From Hysterangium stoloniferum (taxonomy: Eukaryota; Basidiomycota; Agaricomycetes; Hysterangiales; Hysterangiaceae), in contig WHVD01000185.1 in NCBI GenBank assembly GCA_015178975.1, forward strand, positions 1 to 64,000: a stretch of 64,000 nt of DNA. The letters run 5' to 3'. The notes below the pieces were generated by a model, which made no database searches, was not told where the DNA came from, and saw only the letters and a program-made list of their open reading frames with translations. A program made the translations under genes and the position numbers. Of this stretch, positions 42,030 to 54,299 are shown in pieces (the first letter of the stretch is position 1; every line of letters begins with the position of its first letter).

Positions 42030-44750
42030 ACTAACCCATCCAACAGTGCTAATAGCTTGAGCACCCAAAAACGAGCAACTGGGTGGTTGGGCCATAATAT
42101 GTGGCAATTTCATGATATTGTATATTTGGGTTACAGCCTGGTTAACACATGCCTTCGTCTTGAGGATTCCCTGTTCCCAGTTCTGACATAGCAAGGTGGA
42201 CAACCTCGGTTTCACCACCACATCCTCTTTGGTGGACCTTCGCTGATTAGGAAAATGTGCAATTGTCTGTTGATTTGCACAAGCATGGAGAGCAGATACT
42301 GTAGTCTCTATGGCTGTCTCGTCATCATCAGAAGTTTCTTCTTGGAAATTGGTTGGTGTCTCCCCTTCATCATTACTACTATCACTCAAATACACTTGCT
42401 CATATTCATTAAAAGCTTGGTAGTCCTCTTCCATATACCTGGCTAGATTGGCTCTTACCTGTCGAGTTCCTTGCCATGCATGCTTGCATTCATTATCCCA
42501 ATGTTTACCACTACCACAATGCCAACAGGGCCTAGCTCCTTTCATCTCAGGTGTCTTCCCCTTTGATATTGTAGAATCATCTCTTGGGAACAATGGCTTT
42601 CCCAAATGGGGACTACTACCTATAAGGTGAGCTCTTGTTATTCGGTGTGGATTGGGATTACTCATTCCGGGAGAGTAGTTTCAACCAGAGGAATTGCTGC
42701 GAGAATCTCTTGCTATTTGCTCCAAATATCTAATACGTTTATCTATCGATGACCCAGGAGACAAGAAAGGTTCTTCCTCTAAACTATCTTCATGATATTT
42801 TATGGCAGCTGAGAATCCACTTAGGTTACGACACCTGTGAGGATCTAAAATCGTCATCCAAAATTTAGGTGCATTGTTCATTACCTCCATCATAATTTTG
42901 GTGTCCGACATTGTATAAACCAGATTTAACAGTTCGGTTTTACAAATATAGTTGTAATCCCGTCGTCAATTGGGATCACTGGTGGTCACACGAGTTGACA
43001 GGACCACGGTGTATTGTCCAGAACAAGACAAGATACAGGCAAGTGCAGTGTACGGTAAGGTAAGAGGAATAAAACTACCTAGGCTTTATATGTGGTGATC
43101 ACGTGGTAGAACAAAAGGCGGAGTGGAACAAAGGAGTGGAACAAAGGAGTGGAACAAAGGAGTGGAACAAGGGAGTGGAACAAAGGGACAATGAGTAAGA
43201 CTGGGGCGCCAGGCTTACAATAGTAGTTCATAGGGCTTTCATGTAAGTGTCCCATTTCTCGATAATGAGCTCTATTTGTCCAACTCTTCTGCTTATCTAG
43301 CCAACCTCAGTTCATATAAAAAGAACATATTGTATCCCGTAAGGTTCCCCAGTTTTGGCTCGCAGTACATCTTTCTTGATTACTCAATGACCAATACCAG
43401 ATCCACATCTTTCTCCAATCGGATTGGCACTATTTGTCCTAACTGTATATAGATATGACTGCTGCATTCAGGTAAGTTATTGATCTTATTTATCCATTTG
43501 GCTAAAGTATCTGAATTTCCATCCCATTTAGGAATGATATCGTGTTTCAACTTTAGATCAAAATGCTCTTGATCCAAATGTTCTTGTGGTTTATCCAGTA
43601 AGGATGGTTTTGCCATTTGAGCCTTATAGAACGATAACTGACTACATGGTCTATTACCCTTATAGTTACTATCTCCACTACTACTAGAACTATCCGAAGG
43701 TGGATTCCCTCCTGGTGCATTCCCTTGATACGGAGGGTTACTAAGTGGGTCCCGATGATTTTGTGTTGGTAAGTCTGGCTGATTCAGTTGTAAAAACATT
43801 TCGGATAATCAATTCGTGTTGGTCATCAAGGTCGGATGGGTAGTGTACACTCCCGGAGTGTAGGATTCAAGGTGAGGTCCGAATTGCAACTCAGATATCC
43901 TTCTACATGTATCTCCTAACTCTGTTGTTTTAGATTCACATTTTTCTATAAATGGATTGTCGTCAGACACCCTGCCAATTCACTTGATTTGCTGCTTGGC
44001 TGGTGTAGAGGAATGTATTCCCTCTATTCCCGATGGCTTAGGTTCACTAACGAGCTTGCTAGGCTTGGATCGACTTGGGATGAGTGCGCCGTTCTGGAAA
44101 AGGAATCCGAGTAAGTTTTCGACATCCTCTCTATACATGACTGCTATTAACTCAAAGTCATTTGCATTCCATGCCTCCAAGGGGTCATTGTTCACTCCCC
44201 ATTCAGGCAAACTCGGTAGTTCTATCCCTTTCTCTCACAAATAACTTTCTGAATGATCCAAATATTTTATCAGCAGTCGACTCAACTGTTGGAATCGTAT
44301 CAGATCTGCAAAGTACAACGTTTCCATGTCTGGGGAGTTGGATTCTATTGGAATACCTAGTAAGAAAATCTCTAATCTATCCAAGATGTCCTTAACTAAG
44401 GATTCAGCGTGTCTAGGTAACAGGACAACTGACGGTCTTTTAGCCTTTGGCATGACTTCATGCCCAATGTTCAAAAGTAGCTCGCATTGTCGTTTGGTGA
44501 GTCCATCGCCCACAATGGTTCTTCGAAGCCGTGCTGGATTAATTAACAAGTAGGTCGCATTTCCAGGACCTACCAAAAGCTTCTCATCTCCCCAGCCTCT
44601 GGGAAGACCGGTGAAATTGGTGAGTGGGGTCATTGGAATAGTCAAGTTCAGATGTCTCAACTGATCCTCCAGAGTGCAGACTGGGCTTTTGTCCTGTGAT
44701 CGAGCCGTTCTTCTGTCTTCGGGACTATGGGAGGACTTGTGGGACATCAC
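42018..44750 (-). pseudogene. G3 gag with CCHC knuckle, split by LTR-G
   Basis: A single frame from 44750 carries an N-terminal region (LEDQLRHLNLTIPMTPL ... RLRRTIVGDGLTKRQCELL), a capsid-like part (43799-43380, HDIIPKWDGNSDTLAKWINK) and, after LTR-G copy 2 (42953-43219), WMTILDPHRCRNLSGFSAAI and a zinc knuckle CWHCGSGKHWDNEC near 42545. Stops at 44235, 43980, about 43806 and 42681 are TGA, and 43380 is TAA. Confidence 0.82.
42953..43219 (-). mobile_element. Solo LTR, family G (copy 2), TSD ATAGT
   Basis: 267 bp; on plus TGTAATCCCGTCGTC...GGCGCCAGGCTTACA with ATAGT at 42948-42952 and 43220-43224. It is about 50 bp longer than copy 1 because of a 13-bp tandem array (AGTGGAACAAAGG, five units, 43122-43190). 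Confidence 0.92.
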
Positions 44751-44860
44751 CAGTGGTTTATCTTCTTATGGTATATCTCGTTCATTTGTTCTTGCCTGCA
44801 AATAACAAAAATGCTAAAATTAACAGTCTGACTGACAAGTTCTCATTGTCTCCACCAATT

Positions 44861-45577
44861 TGTGATGTATCTCTTAGGCTGAGAGTCCTTAGGTACTTAG
44901 CAGTAACTTAAAGACATCAACTTGTTATATATGAAAGGGCTGAGTGTGTCAGTAGACTATTAGTTTAGGGTTCTTGTTTAATAGTAGTTAAAGATAAAAT
45001 GAAATATCGGAAAATGAACGAATAGCTTTCATTTGGAGTGCATAACTAAGATAAGTCACATTAGTGATAAGAGTGATTCTCATTAACCTGAGAAAGGTAA
45101 TATCCTGTAAACCTGGAACAGGTGGAATAAGATGCGCAAATGCAAATGTGACAAAGTTGTCTAGTTTAGGGGGTTCAAAAGGCTATATTTTCGTGATTCA
45201 GCTCAGCCATTTAAATACATAGGCATGGTGCTGCACAACTGCGCATTACTGCATACAAACTATGGTTTCTACATAATAACTGCGCATGATTGAAATATAG
45301 TGTGGCTGCACATGATTGTTATGATTGTCTCAGATTAATTTTAGCTAAGAAATGATATGCATTTTGAATCTTTACTGTCCATTCACAAACAGGTATCCTA
45401 ACTACATGTATCAAACATTAATAGCTCAGATACCTGGTAATGTTCGTATGTTGAATACATGCATCATAACAATTGACTCTGTTTGATGAGAGAATGAAAA
45501 CCAAACGAATGGACTGTAGCCTGACAATTTAGTTAGCAGCTTGAGTAATTGATATCAAATATACCTGTTACATGACA
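44861..45577 (-). repeat. 5' LTR of G3, TSD GTGGG
   Basis: 717 bp, minus-strand TGTCATGTAACAGG...ACATCACA, with CCCAC (= GTGGG on minus) at 45578-45582. Immediately inside on minus is AATTGGTGGAGACAATGAG (44860 downward), a candidate tRNA-type primer-binding site starting at TGG. Confidence 0.94.
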
Positions 45578-45689
45578 CCCACTCATAAACTCCGTCTTCT
45601 TGCCAATGAATGATCTCAGCTCCACAAAATATTTCAGCAACATCCAAAAATGGGCTCACTACAATTAGCTGTTGGCATTCCTGGATTTT

Positions 45690-47000
45690 TGTTAAGTGCT
45701 GTGTCAGAACCTATTCTGGAACTATTGGAAAGTCACCAGAAAGTCAGAAACTATCAGATAGGGTTAGGACGTCGGCTTCAGCTTATGTGCTGCACCTCTA
45801 TGCAAATGCTCAGGAGTCCTTAATTTCAAAGATGAAAACTTACACTGGAAGATATGGATATTCAGAGTTCCAAAGAGTTCTGAATATCAAGCATACAGAA
45901 AGACAGAAATTGGAATAAGCTAAGTCAATATCAGATCTAAAGTAAAGTACAATTCATGGAAATGTTACGACCGTGTCGCAACCCTATCAGTCCCGAGGTT
46001 ATCGCCACTTATCAACAATTCAAATTCGAGTCACCACTTCGGAAACCCTCGGCCCCGAAGCTGACGTATGTTTTCGCGATGATCAAACTCCGTTTACGCC
46101 CACATCAAAATAACTCGTATTGTCTGGTTAAACTTTTGATACATCCCTTTTACTATGTTGATCCGTTCAATCTTATGTTTCACATATGCCTATCTATATT
46201 TGTAGTTCTTGAACTATTTCCTTTTATCGTAATTCCGTTCTCAGTTATCATCGGCCTCCGAACTAATCATAAACCTCCTGTTCCTAGTCAAGCTTATTGT
46301 TAATACCGTTTTCCGCCTTCCTCCCCATTAGTATTTCCTAGACACCTGTTACTTGTATATGAACCCACTGTAGTTGTAGTTAATAGGCAATCAGAATATC
46401 GACTTAGAATCCCCCCATATGTCTGTAACAACCTCATACTAAGAATTTCCTCTTCCGCCTTCGCGTGCGCTCGCCCACTCCCGGGCCCGACCCCCTGGCC
46501 CGACACTCGACTTACCCTTCGGTCCCGATCGGTATCTCACCGAAAGGAACTCCTTAGGATTAGTCTTCGTCCATCCAAAATTTAAAGACACCCTGTGGAT
46601 ATTTGCAAGGGTGCAGCACATAAGCTGAAGCCGAGTCCTTCCGATCGGTCCCTGTCGGCCACCGACATTAGTCAGTTTTCAGTTCTTAACAGGAAACTAA
46701 TATAGATCATCTCATTATTGTACTACAAATTTAGGATAATAATAAGATGAAATTGGAAGTATTCCAAAATGGGAATACAATAAGATGGACTAGGGAAAAT
46801 ATTCTGAAATGGAACTACAATAAGTAAACAAGTGAATACTTGTTAGTCAACAAATTACTAAATGTGGAACAAAGGTGAGATCCAGAAGTACAGGAACTAT
46901 GAATGTTCCATAGTCAGAAGTCAGGGGTCAGATATTGAGGTGGAGGTCAGATGTTTTGGATGATATTGGATATTGAAGTATCCAGGAATGGGTTGTAATA
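45690..47000 (+). mobile_element. Solo LTR, family D (copy 2) containing LTR-A, TSD ATTTT
   Basis: TGTTAAGTGCTGTGTCAG...GGGTTGTAATA (final CA mutated to TA) with ATTTT at 45685-45689 and 47001-47005. LTR-A copy 3 is nested at 45963-46691. Confidence 0.9.
45963..46691 (+). mobile_element. Solo LTR, family A (copy 3), TSD GGAAA
   Basis: 729 bp, TGTTACGACCGTGTCG...GTTCTTAACA with GGAAA at 45958-45962 and 46692-46696. Confidence 0.94.
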
Positions 47001-47309
47001 ATTTTCTGGTCCAGGTAAATCTATCACAGAGATATCCCAATTCTATTAAATGTTGATTGTGTTCAGTATGAGGAGAAAATTGTTTACAAGAGAAATAAGA
47101 TTATTGGAGGGACTGCAGAATCAGGATTGGAACAGTTCGCTGAGTTTGGATCTCATCATCCTGATTTTTTACATTATAGTGAGGTTGGACCAACTTGTTA
47201 AGTTCCAGATCTCAGGGTAGATTTTCTGGTGGATATTCTGGACACTTCCCAGAATATGTCCATGGAGTTCTTGAGAATTAGTCCAGGAGTTTCTGGGGAT
47301 TAGACAATA

Positions 47310-47817
47310 AAAAAAATTAGTAGTTTGAAACACTAATACTTTTAAAAAATAGATACCTTTAGATAGTCTATTCCATGCATACAGTATGTATATCATTGGC
47401 ACCTCTAAATACATATGTATTACTTTGGACTGGATCTGTCAATCTGAACAGATTTCTACTTGATTCAACATACCCAGAATATATAGGTGATTTCACCCAA
47501 CTAAGAAAGCCACAGGACAGAAAATTTCCAATGACATCTCACATATTTTACTAGGAAATAACTACAGTTTAGCTTTTAAAAAATAAATTATTAACAAAAG
47601 TATTAGCAAGTATTTACATAACTCGGAAAACTATATACAATAGGTTCTATTAATTGACTCTGAATTGTTTAGGATATAATATGGAGAATTGTTTCTCATG
47701 GTTGGTGGTCAACAATATAATAGTCTCAGAATAGATACTGCTATTTAAAGATGAAGTTTTGTAGCAATATTGCTTTTATTAATAAATGATATTATAATGA
47801 TTACGGACAACCTCCAT
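47310..47817 (-). repeat. ~510-bp repeat, inverted copy of 35123-35633
   Basis: See 35123-35633. This copy lies immediately upstream of the transposase-like remnant at 47960, and the other ends near the PHD/Cys-rich remnant, so the pair could be the ends of one disrupted large element. Confidence 0.75.
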
Positions 47818-47959
47818 AGTATCATCTGTATATTCTTGACATCTTTATTGTTGGGTTCCAGTTCTCTTCTCAGCAGCTAATGGCACCACTTCCAATCATT
47901 ATCAAATACATTTTCTAATGCTGTTTCAAAGTATTGCCTCTTAATGTCAGAAGCAGGGA

Positions 47960-49350
47960 CACCAATTAACTGATGAAATGTTTGCATGTATTGTTGATTT
48001 CAGTCAAGCTCAGACAAATGGCTTTGTGGAGGCCTTTATTCAGTTTTTGTCAACAATGGAAGGCAATGCATGAAATAATGAGGAATTAACTAAGGCAGCA
48101 AACTCACTTTTGAAAGGATGCTATCAGCATTTTCATACTGGCATCACTCATCTCAAAGGGATCAGTGGTGTGGTACAACCCCAGCTACAGGACACTTTTG
48201 AATCATGTGCTCTAAGTTTGTTAGCTATCAATGCAGAGGCCTTTAAAGTATATGCTGCAGCACTTATACATGACTTTCCAGGTGTTAAAACTGGATGGAT
48301 TGATGGCAGCAGGACAGATCTTCCCAAATGCTTTTTAAGCCATTTAGAACCATGAAAGAAGAACTCTGGGAGCAACTACCAGATACTATGAATGCTGAGG
48401 AAGCCATGCATTTTAGACTTTACAGTAGGCTTGGTCATAATTTAGGACTTATAGAAGGCCTAGATTATTTTCATTTGTGAATCTTCTAAAGATGTAGGGC
48501 ATTTCCAAACAATCAGGAATACCAGTGGCATATGGTACTATGAAACCTTGGACTAAGAATGCTCATTGGTTAGGACAAACTAAAGTCCAACTGAAATCCA
48601 ACTTCTAAAAGATTTCAAAGTGATGGTCATCCACCAGATACTGCTAAGGCACTTATCCTTGGTACTAAAGGCAAGAAAAAGAAATCTGTTTTTATTCCAG
48701 GATACCAGTGGAAGAAAAACTCCTGTTGGTTGGATACTTCTCTTGAACTCATATATCAGATAGTTTACCACCATTTGCCACCATTACATCAAAATCTTTC
48801 ACAACTGGATACTCAGTTATTACTCTCATTTTTATACATATTTTTAAAGAGCATTTGATTACTGTTGGTGAGGTATTCAATGGTCAATAAAGCAGATTGA
48901 TTTCTACCAAACATGATCAGTTACATGAACAACTCTTCAAAAGAAGTTTATTAAAGCAATTAATGAGCCCAATGTTCTTGTGGGTTGGTTTGAGAGGGCT
49001 ATTCAAGAGTTTCATAGCCATTCTGTGATAATGTAACACTTCTATTTCTTGAAGCCCAAATAATCCAACTCCATTATCAACTCACCAGCTTGCCAAACAC
49101 ACAAACAATTCACTATCTTCAACTCAAACACTACCAGATGGCAAATGGCAATTTGCAATCATGGTTATACTTACAGGTTTTTCCAAGCTCAGATCATATA
49201 GTTACTTGTTGGAAATCATGTCAAGGTGAACAGATATGCAAGAGTACACCCTCTATAATGGAAATCTGGATACACATTCCTATCAAGGTTGTTTTATCCC
49301 TGGATTATGAGGGCTTGACAGAGACATGGTGTCTGCCTAAAAAGCTCAAA
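47960..49350 (+). pseudogene. Remnant of a large fungal transposase-like protein with cysteine-protease-like box
   Basis: Decayed frames keep a recognisable order: FACIVDFSQAQTNGFVEAFI, KAANSLLKGCYQHFHTGITH, LSLLAINAEAFKVYAAALI, then NAEEAMHFRLYSRLGHNLGL, DGHPPDTAKALILGTKGKKK, QWKKNSCWLDTSLELIYQIVY and, after more stops, SMVNKAD-like and QMANGNLQSWLY segments. From family knowledge, this order resembles high-copy proteins of agaricomycete DNA transposons; NSCWLDTSLE resembles the catalytic-Cys box of ubiquitin-specific-type peptidases. I cannot assign a named superfamily. At least ten stops, so inactive. Confidence 0.5.
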
Positions 49351-50855
49351 TGATTTTAGAATTTAAACCATCTTGAAGGTCTCCACTACAACCTTGTAGG
49401 CAAATTCATCTATTCACCATCTGCTCAACACTTTACATCAAGGTTCCATAATGGCAATGCTACATACATATCTATGAGCATGATGGTTTACAACATTCAG
49501 GATCCTCCAAGCCTTCTCTTCAACTCCTACCATAAGTGTTCTATTGGATTCAGGTCTGGAGATTGTGCAGGCCAGTCTAAAACCTCCACCTGATGGTCCT
49601 TGAACCAATGCTTGGCCAACTTGCCAGTATGTTTAGGGTCATTGTCCTGCTGGAAGACAAACCTTTCCCTGTCCATCCCATAATACTCCACTGTTTTGAA
49701 GATATAGTCCTCCAATATGTACCTGTACATCTCCCCATCCATCCTCCCATCTACATACCTTGCATATGTACCCCACACCATATGCCATCATACATCCCTA
49801 AATCATCAGATTCCCCCCTTCAAATTTGATAGTTCCATTGATATGCTGCTGAGTGAGTGCAGAACCTGGTCTTCTCCACACCCACAACCTCCCATCAGAG
49901 CCCAAATGATTGATTTTGGTCTCATCTGAGAAAATAACCCTAAACCAGTCCTCCTCAGTCCAAAGCTGGTACTTGACACAAAACTCACATTGAGCCTTGA
50001 TGTGTCAAGAGGCAAGAAGGGGTCTTTTGGCCTTCCCCACAGCCTTCAAATTCCCATTCTTCAACACATTGTGAATTGTCTGTGTGCAGACATTGAGGGA
50101 GAGGTGGGACTTAGCCTGGGAAGCATTATCAACTTGTCCAGAGGTGATAGAACAAACCAGGTGGTGATTATCCCTGGGGGAGAGCTTGGGAGACTATTAA
50201 GGGTGTGTACACGGAGGGTTTCCAGAGAAACCCAAGGGAAATCTGGTAGGACTTGGCTTCAGCTTATAGGCTGCACCCTCGTGAGATTGTCTTGTCCAAT
50301 TTCAAACAGGCAGATGGGAATCCTGGGGAGTCCGGGTGGGGTTTGTAGGTCGAGATGTCAGGGAGTCGAGATAGATAGGTCAGAGGTCAAGTGATAGATG
50401 CATTGGAGGCTCCGACTAGTAAGAGCAGTGTGATTCAAAGAGGAATTTAGAGCAGAAAATATACTAAGATTACTGGGGAGAATCTAAGCTGATTTTCTGA
50501 CTGGATTGTATGTACAACATCTGCCAGACTATATAGACTGTGGAATGAATAACATGCCAAATCCAGTAATAATGAAAACTAAACAAACAAACATAAAATG
50601 AGATAAGTAAACACCAAACTTGGTGTTAGGAACGGGATGGAATGGAGTGGAGTCCGAATCGTGACAGGTTATAAAACCATAACAGGAACAGAGCAGGAGC
50701 AGAGTCCAAATCATGACAGGTCATTTGACTATAATGGGAATGGGGCTCAGTTAGAGGGATGATGGGTTTTCCAAGCAGGGTCCAGTGACTGATGCATGGG
50801 ACATGGTCAGAGATAGACAGGGACAGAGTCTGGTGGGTATTTCGGTGACTGATAC

Positions 50856-51727
50856 TGTTAGGATATGTACAGGGTGGGTCTCCAGAGAAACCCGCGGGAT
50901 ATCTGGTAGGACTTGGCTTCAGCTTATAGGCTGCGCCCTCCCTAGATCGTGTTGTCCAATTTCAGACAGGCGGACAGGAATCCTGGGGAGTCCAGGCAGG
51001 GGTCGTGGGTCAAGGGGTCGTAGGTCGGAGGTCGTGGGTTGAAAGTCAAGATTGGTGAGAGAGATAGATGTGCTGGAGCCCGTGGGCTCCGACTAGTGTG
51101 AGCGGTGTGATTCAAGTAGGAGTTTAGAGCGGAAAATGTATTAGATTACTGGGGGGAATCTAAGCTGATTTTCTGACTGGATTGTATGTACAACATCTGC
51201 CAGTTTAAATAGACCGTGGAGTGAATGTCATATTGAATCCAGTAATGATGAAATGAAATGAGCCAAACATAAAATGGGAATAGTAAACACCAAATTGGTG
51301 TTAGGAATGGGACGGAACGGAGCGGAGTCTGAATAGTGACAAATCATAAACCATAACAGGAAATGGAGCAGGAGTGGAGTCCAAATCGTGACTAAAATGG
51401 GAACGGGCTCTGTTAGAGGGATGATGGGTTTTCTGAGTGGGGTCCGGTGACTGACGCGTGGGATGAGGTCGGAAATAGACAGAGACAGAGTCCGGTGGGT
51501 TTTCTGGTGACTGAAACACAATGTAATGAAGTCAAATGTAGACAAGTCTGACGTACGGAGTCCGGTGGGTTTTCTGGTGACTGAAACACAATGTAATGAA
51601 GTCAAATGTAGACAAGTCTGACGTACGGAGTCCAGTGGGAATTCCAGTAAACTGATAATGGGTGCATATAGGGTGCGGGTGCATATACGTTAGTGCCCGG
51701 AGTCTGGCAGGATTTCCGGTCATAACA
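50856..51727 (+). mobile_element. Inner solo LTR-B, TSD GATAC
   Basis: TGTTAGGATATGTAC...CCGGTCATAACA with GATAC at 50851-50855 and 51728-51732. It carries a perfect 70-bp tandem duplication at 51491-51630. Confidence 0.94.
51491..51630 (+). repeat. Perfect 70-bp tandem duplication in LTR-B
   Basis: Two identical 70-bp units starting TCCGGTGGGTTTTCTGG at 51491 and 51561. Absence of any difference means a recent duplication (or an assembly artefact). Confidence 0.93.
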
Positions 51728-52387
51728 GATACACAAAGTAATGAATGTCGAACGTGGACAAGTTTGATGTACAGAGTCTGGCAGGAATTCCAGTAAACTG
51801 ATAATTGGTGCATAGAGGGTGTGGGTGCATATATATTAGTGCCCGGAGTCCGGCGGGAATTCCAGTTGTAACAGAGACAACCTCTGGAAGGTGTTGGAAG
51901 TGGACCAGGGAGTTGGGAGTGAATTTCTGATACTGTAGAGTGCCCAATATGGTGTTTAGAAGCAATTGTTCTGCAGGAGTGACCCTCCTGGAGAAGAGAA
52001 ATAACAGAGAGTCTTGTTTCAGCAGAATACTTCTTCATAATATGGTGGGAGGGTGAAATGAGGCAAAGGTTCATATAAATGTGTTATTTAAACATGTGGT
52101 CACATGACCTTGTTGAACCTAACCAGATATTTCCACAGTCATACATGTATGAACCTTAGTTGAGTTTCATGTATCAGTTGACAGAGCAAAAAAAGTGTCT
52201 GGATGCACCATGTCCATTGTTCATTTTTTACTCTCCTGATAAGGAAAGCTATGATGTCATGCTTATATCATCATATAGGTTAGATGTATACCTCTTACTT
52301 CAGATTTTCTCAGATTTGTATCTATTTTATTTCTGGAGCTGTGAACCCCTCTTTCCAATTTCACCAAACACCCAAAAAGTCACTGTA

Positions 52388-52800
52388 TCTTGTTATTCTA
52401 ATAATTTGTATGGCCTCCCTTAGTCTTTATTATAGCATCAAGTTTTCTTGAAATACCTTCTATAAGTTTCTGATACTCCTGAGGCTCAATCTTTGGCTAT
52501 TCTACTTCCACCCTCTCCTATAACTCCTAAACTTCCTTTGGTGGTGAAGGATATTTTTGTAGCTGTTTCTTCATGTGATTCCAAAGATGTTCTATGGGAT
52601 TGAGATTAGGAGACTGTGCTGGCTAGCCTGATACCTGAATCTGATTTTCAGAAAGCCATTTTTGTGCCATCTTGGATGTGTGCTTTGGGTCATTGTCTTG
52701 CTGGAATCTCCAAACCTCTAATACTGGGACAAATTCTGATCCAGGATCTCCACATATTGTGCAGAATCCTTCCTTCCTTCAATATCTGCAAGCCTTCCCA
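52388..52800 (-). mobile_element. Tc1-IV fragment (transposase C-terminal third)
   Basis: Minus strand reads QQDNDPKHTSKMAQKWLSEN, then SPNLNPIEHLWNHMKKQLQK, EYQKLIEGISRKLDAI and TKGGHTNY at its end near 52400, a fourth Tc1 family. It is broken at about 52790-52800 where G2 gag begins. Confidence 0.75.
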
Positions 52801-52834
52801 CTCCATTCCAACCTATACAGTCCCAGACCATGCT

Positions 52835-53183
52835 CAACAAACCCAACAATAACACCCCATCCACCAGCAACCAAAACTCCACACAATCCAATCGGAAGAA
52901 CAATAAAAAGTCTTCTAACAACAACAACAATGGTCAGCAGTCCAGCAAGCAAACCAGAAAACCTGACCTTACAGGCAAGTTCGGACCCGATGGCAAACTG
53001 ACCCCACAAGAAAGACAATGTCGTATGGACAATAGCCTTTGTCTCTTGTGTGGAAAAACCAGTCATCGAGTCCCAGAATGTCTGTTGGCAAAAGCAAAGT
53101 CTGCAAAAGGTCGAACAGCCAAGACTTCCTCCATGGACTCCCCATCGAAGGACAAACTGGCTTCTGACTCAAAAAAAGAGTAA
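52835..53183 (+). pseudogene. G2 gag C-terminus with zinc knuckle
   Basis: About 115 codons homologous to the end of G1 gag: Asn/Ser-rich start (STSNQNSTQSNRKNNKKSS), short poly-Asn, KLTPQERQCRMDNSLCLLCG and the CCHC knuckle CLLCGKTSHRVPEC, ending in a Lys/Ser-rich tail. The upstream gag is missing. Confidence 0.85.
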
Positions 53184-53738
53184 GCAACCCCACAGACTCC
53201 ATGTGGGTTGGGGGTTGCATTATCTCTCCACACATTCATGAGTTTACCTGTCTCAACACATCCACTTTTGAACTCTGACTTGTTTTTTATTAAACTTATG
53301 TCTAATATGATCCCAAAATTCATTTTTTCAGCACTCTTAGATTCTGGCTCAACTCATTGTTTTTTAGATACAGAATTCATGCAAAAAAATCTGTTGTCAA
53401 CTTATCCAATAAATCCGGTCAGACTCCAACTTTTCGATGGCACAAGCAATTCGGTTATCACCCAAGCTTGCAATTTATCCATCTGGTTCCCATGTGGAAC
53501 ATCTCAGTTGGTCACTTTCTATGTGACCCAGTTAGACTCAAGTTGCTCGGTTGTCCTAGGACATAACTGGCTTACCTTATACAATCCATTGATTGACTGG
53601 GTATCAAACAGTATAACTTTCCAGACACCTGCAGTGCCCGAGATAACTGTATCTGACATGGCCTCCATGGCATCCATGGCCTTCCTGGCACCTGTGGCCT
53701 CAGTGGCCCCTGTGATCCCTACAGCACCCATGGCTTCC
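53184..53738 (+). pseudogene. G2 aspartic protease
   Basis: Retropepsin motif [16 protein letters not shown], then [19 protein letters not shown] as in G1. The Ala/Met/Pro linker is cut by LTR-D copy 3 at 53739; the linker resumes at 54300 (SPEPTAPPSISLINAAAFI). Confidence 0.87.
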
Positions 53739-54299
53739 TGTTAAGTGCCGTGTCGGGAACTTATTCCGGAACTATCGGAAGTCACCGGAAGTCGGGAACT
53801 CGTAGATAGGGTCAGGACGTCGGCTTCAGCTTATGTGCTGCGCCTCTACGCAAACGCTCGATGTCCTTAATTTCAGAAGTAAAATTGAAGATGGAAGATA
53901 TGGATATTCAGAGTTCCGAAGAGTTCCGAATATCGAGCGTACAGAAAGACGGGAGGAGGAATAAGAAACTAAGTCGATATCAGATCTAAAGTAAAGTACA
54001 AATTCGTGGAAACTAATATAGTCTACTCGTTATTGTACTACAAACTAAGACCATAATAAGACGGAAACGGAAATGATCTCAAAATGGAAATACAATAAGA
54101 CATATTAGGGAGACAATATTCCGAAATGGGAATACAACAAACAAACGAGTGTGTACTTGTCAACGGACAAATTACCAAATGCAGAACAAGGGAGAATACG
54201 GATGATACGGTAACTATGATGTTCCGTAGTTGGAGATCAGAAGTCGGAAGTCAGATATCAGATATCAGGTATTGAAACATCCAGGAACGGGTTGTAACA
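53739..54299 (+). mobile_element. Solo LTR, family D (copy 3), TSD CTTCC
   Basis: 561 bp, TGTTAAGTGCCGTGTCGGG...GGGTTGTAACA with CTTCC at 53734-53738 and 54300-54304. It is rich in CG dinucleotides compared with D copy 2, suggesting it is younger. Confidence 0.95.

Larger units (their letters stand above)
45583..47210 (+). pseudogene. Coding remnant flanking G3, split by LTR-D and LTR-A
   Basis: Plus-strand protein-like frames: FPNNPLINSVFLPMNDLSST across the G3 target site once the inversion and element are removed, QKWAHYN and LLAFLDF up to 45689, then after the LTR block QYEEKIVYKRNKIIGG and AESGLEQFAEFGSHHPDF (47060-47190) to a TAA. Likely the same unnamed gene as 34855-37605. No domain recognised. 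Confidence 0.4.
50195..51873 (+). mobile_element. Solo LTR-B containing a second LTR-B, TSD GAGAC
   Basis: Begins TATTAAGGG (TGTTAAGGG with one substitution) and ends CCAGTTGTAACA. GAGAC at 50190-50194 and 51874-51878. Confidence 0.93.
49506..52385 (-). mobile_element. Tc1-I element copy d, 5'-truncated, carrying nested LTR-B copies
   Basis: The C-terminal end of the transposase is missing at 49506, where the element abuts the remnant above. SPDLNPIEHLW (49530-49575), FVFQQDNDPKH (about 49650) and the GSDGRLWVW-type region with the DETK box (about 49920) are present on minus. Transposase N-terminus and TIR are at 51874-52385, with TA at 52386-52387. The LTR block at 50195-51873 splits it. 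Confidence 0.85.

Noticed and set aside
33362..45577. A palindromic retroelement with two inverted LTRs
   Set aside because: Explained by the inversion 30650-38078; the TSD and both broken elements fit that model and a palindromic element does not.
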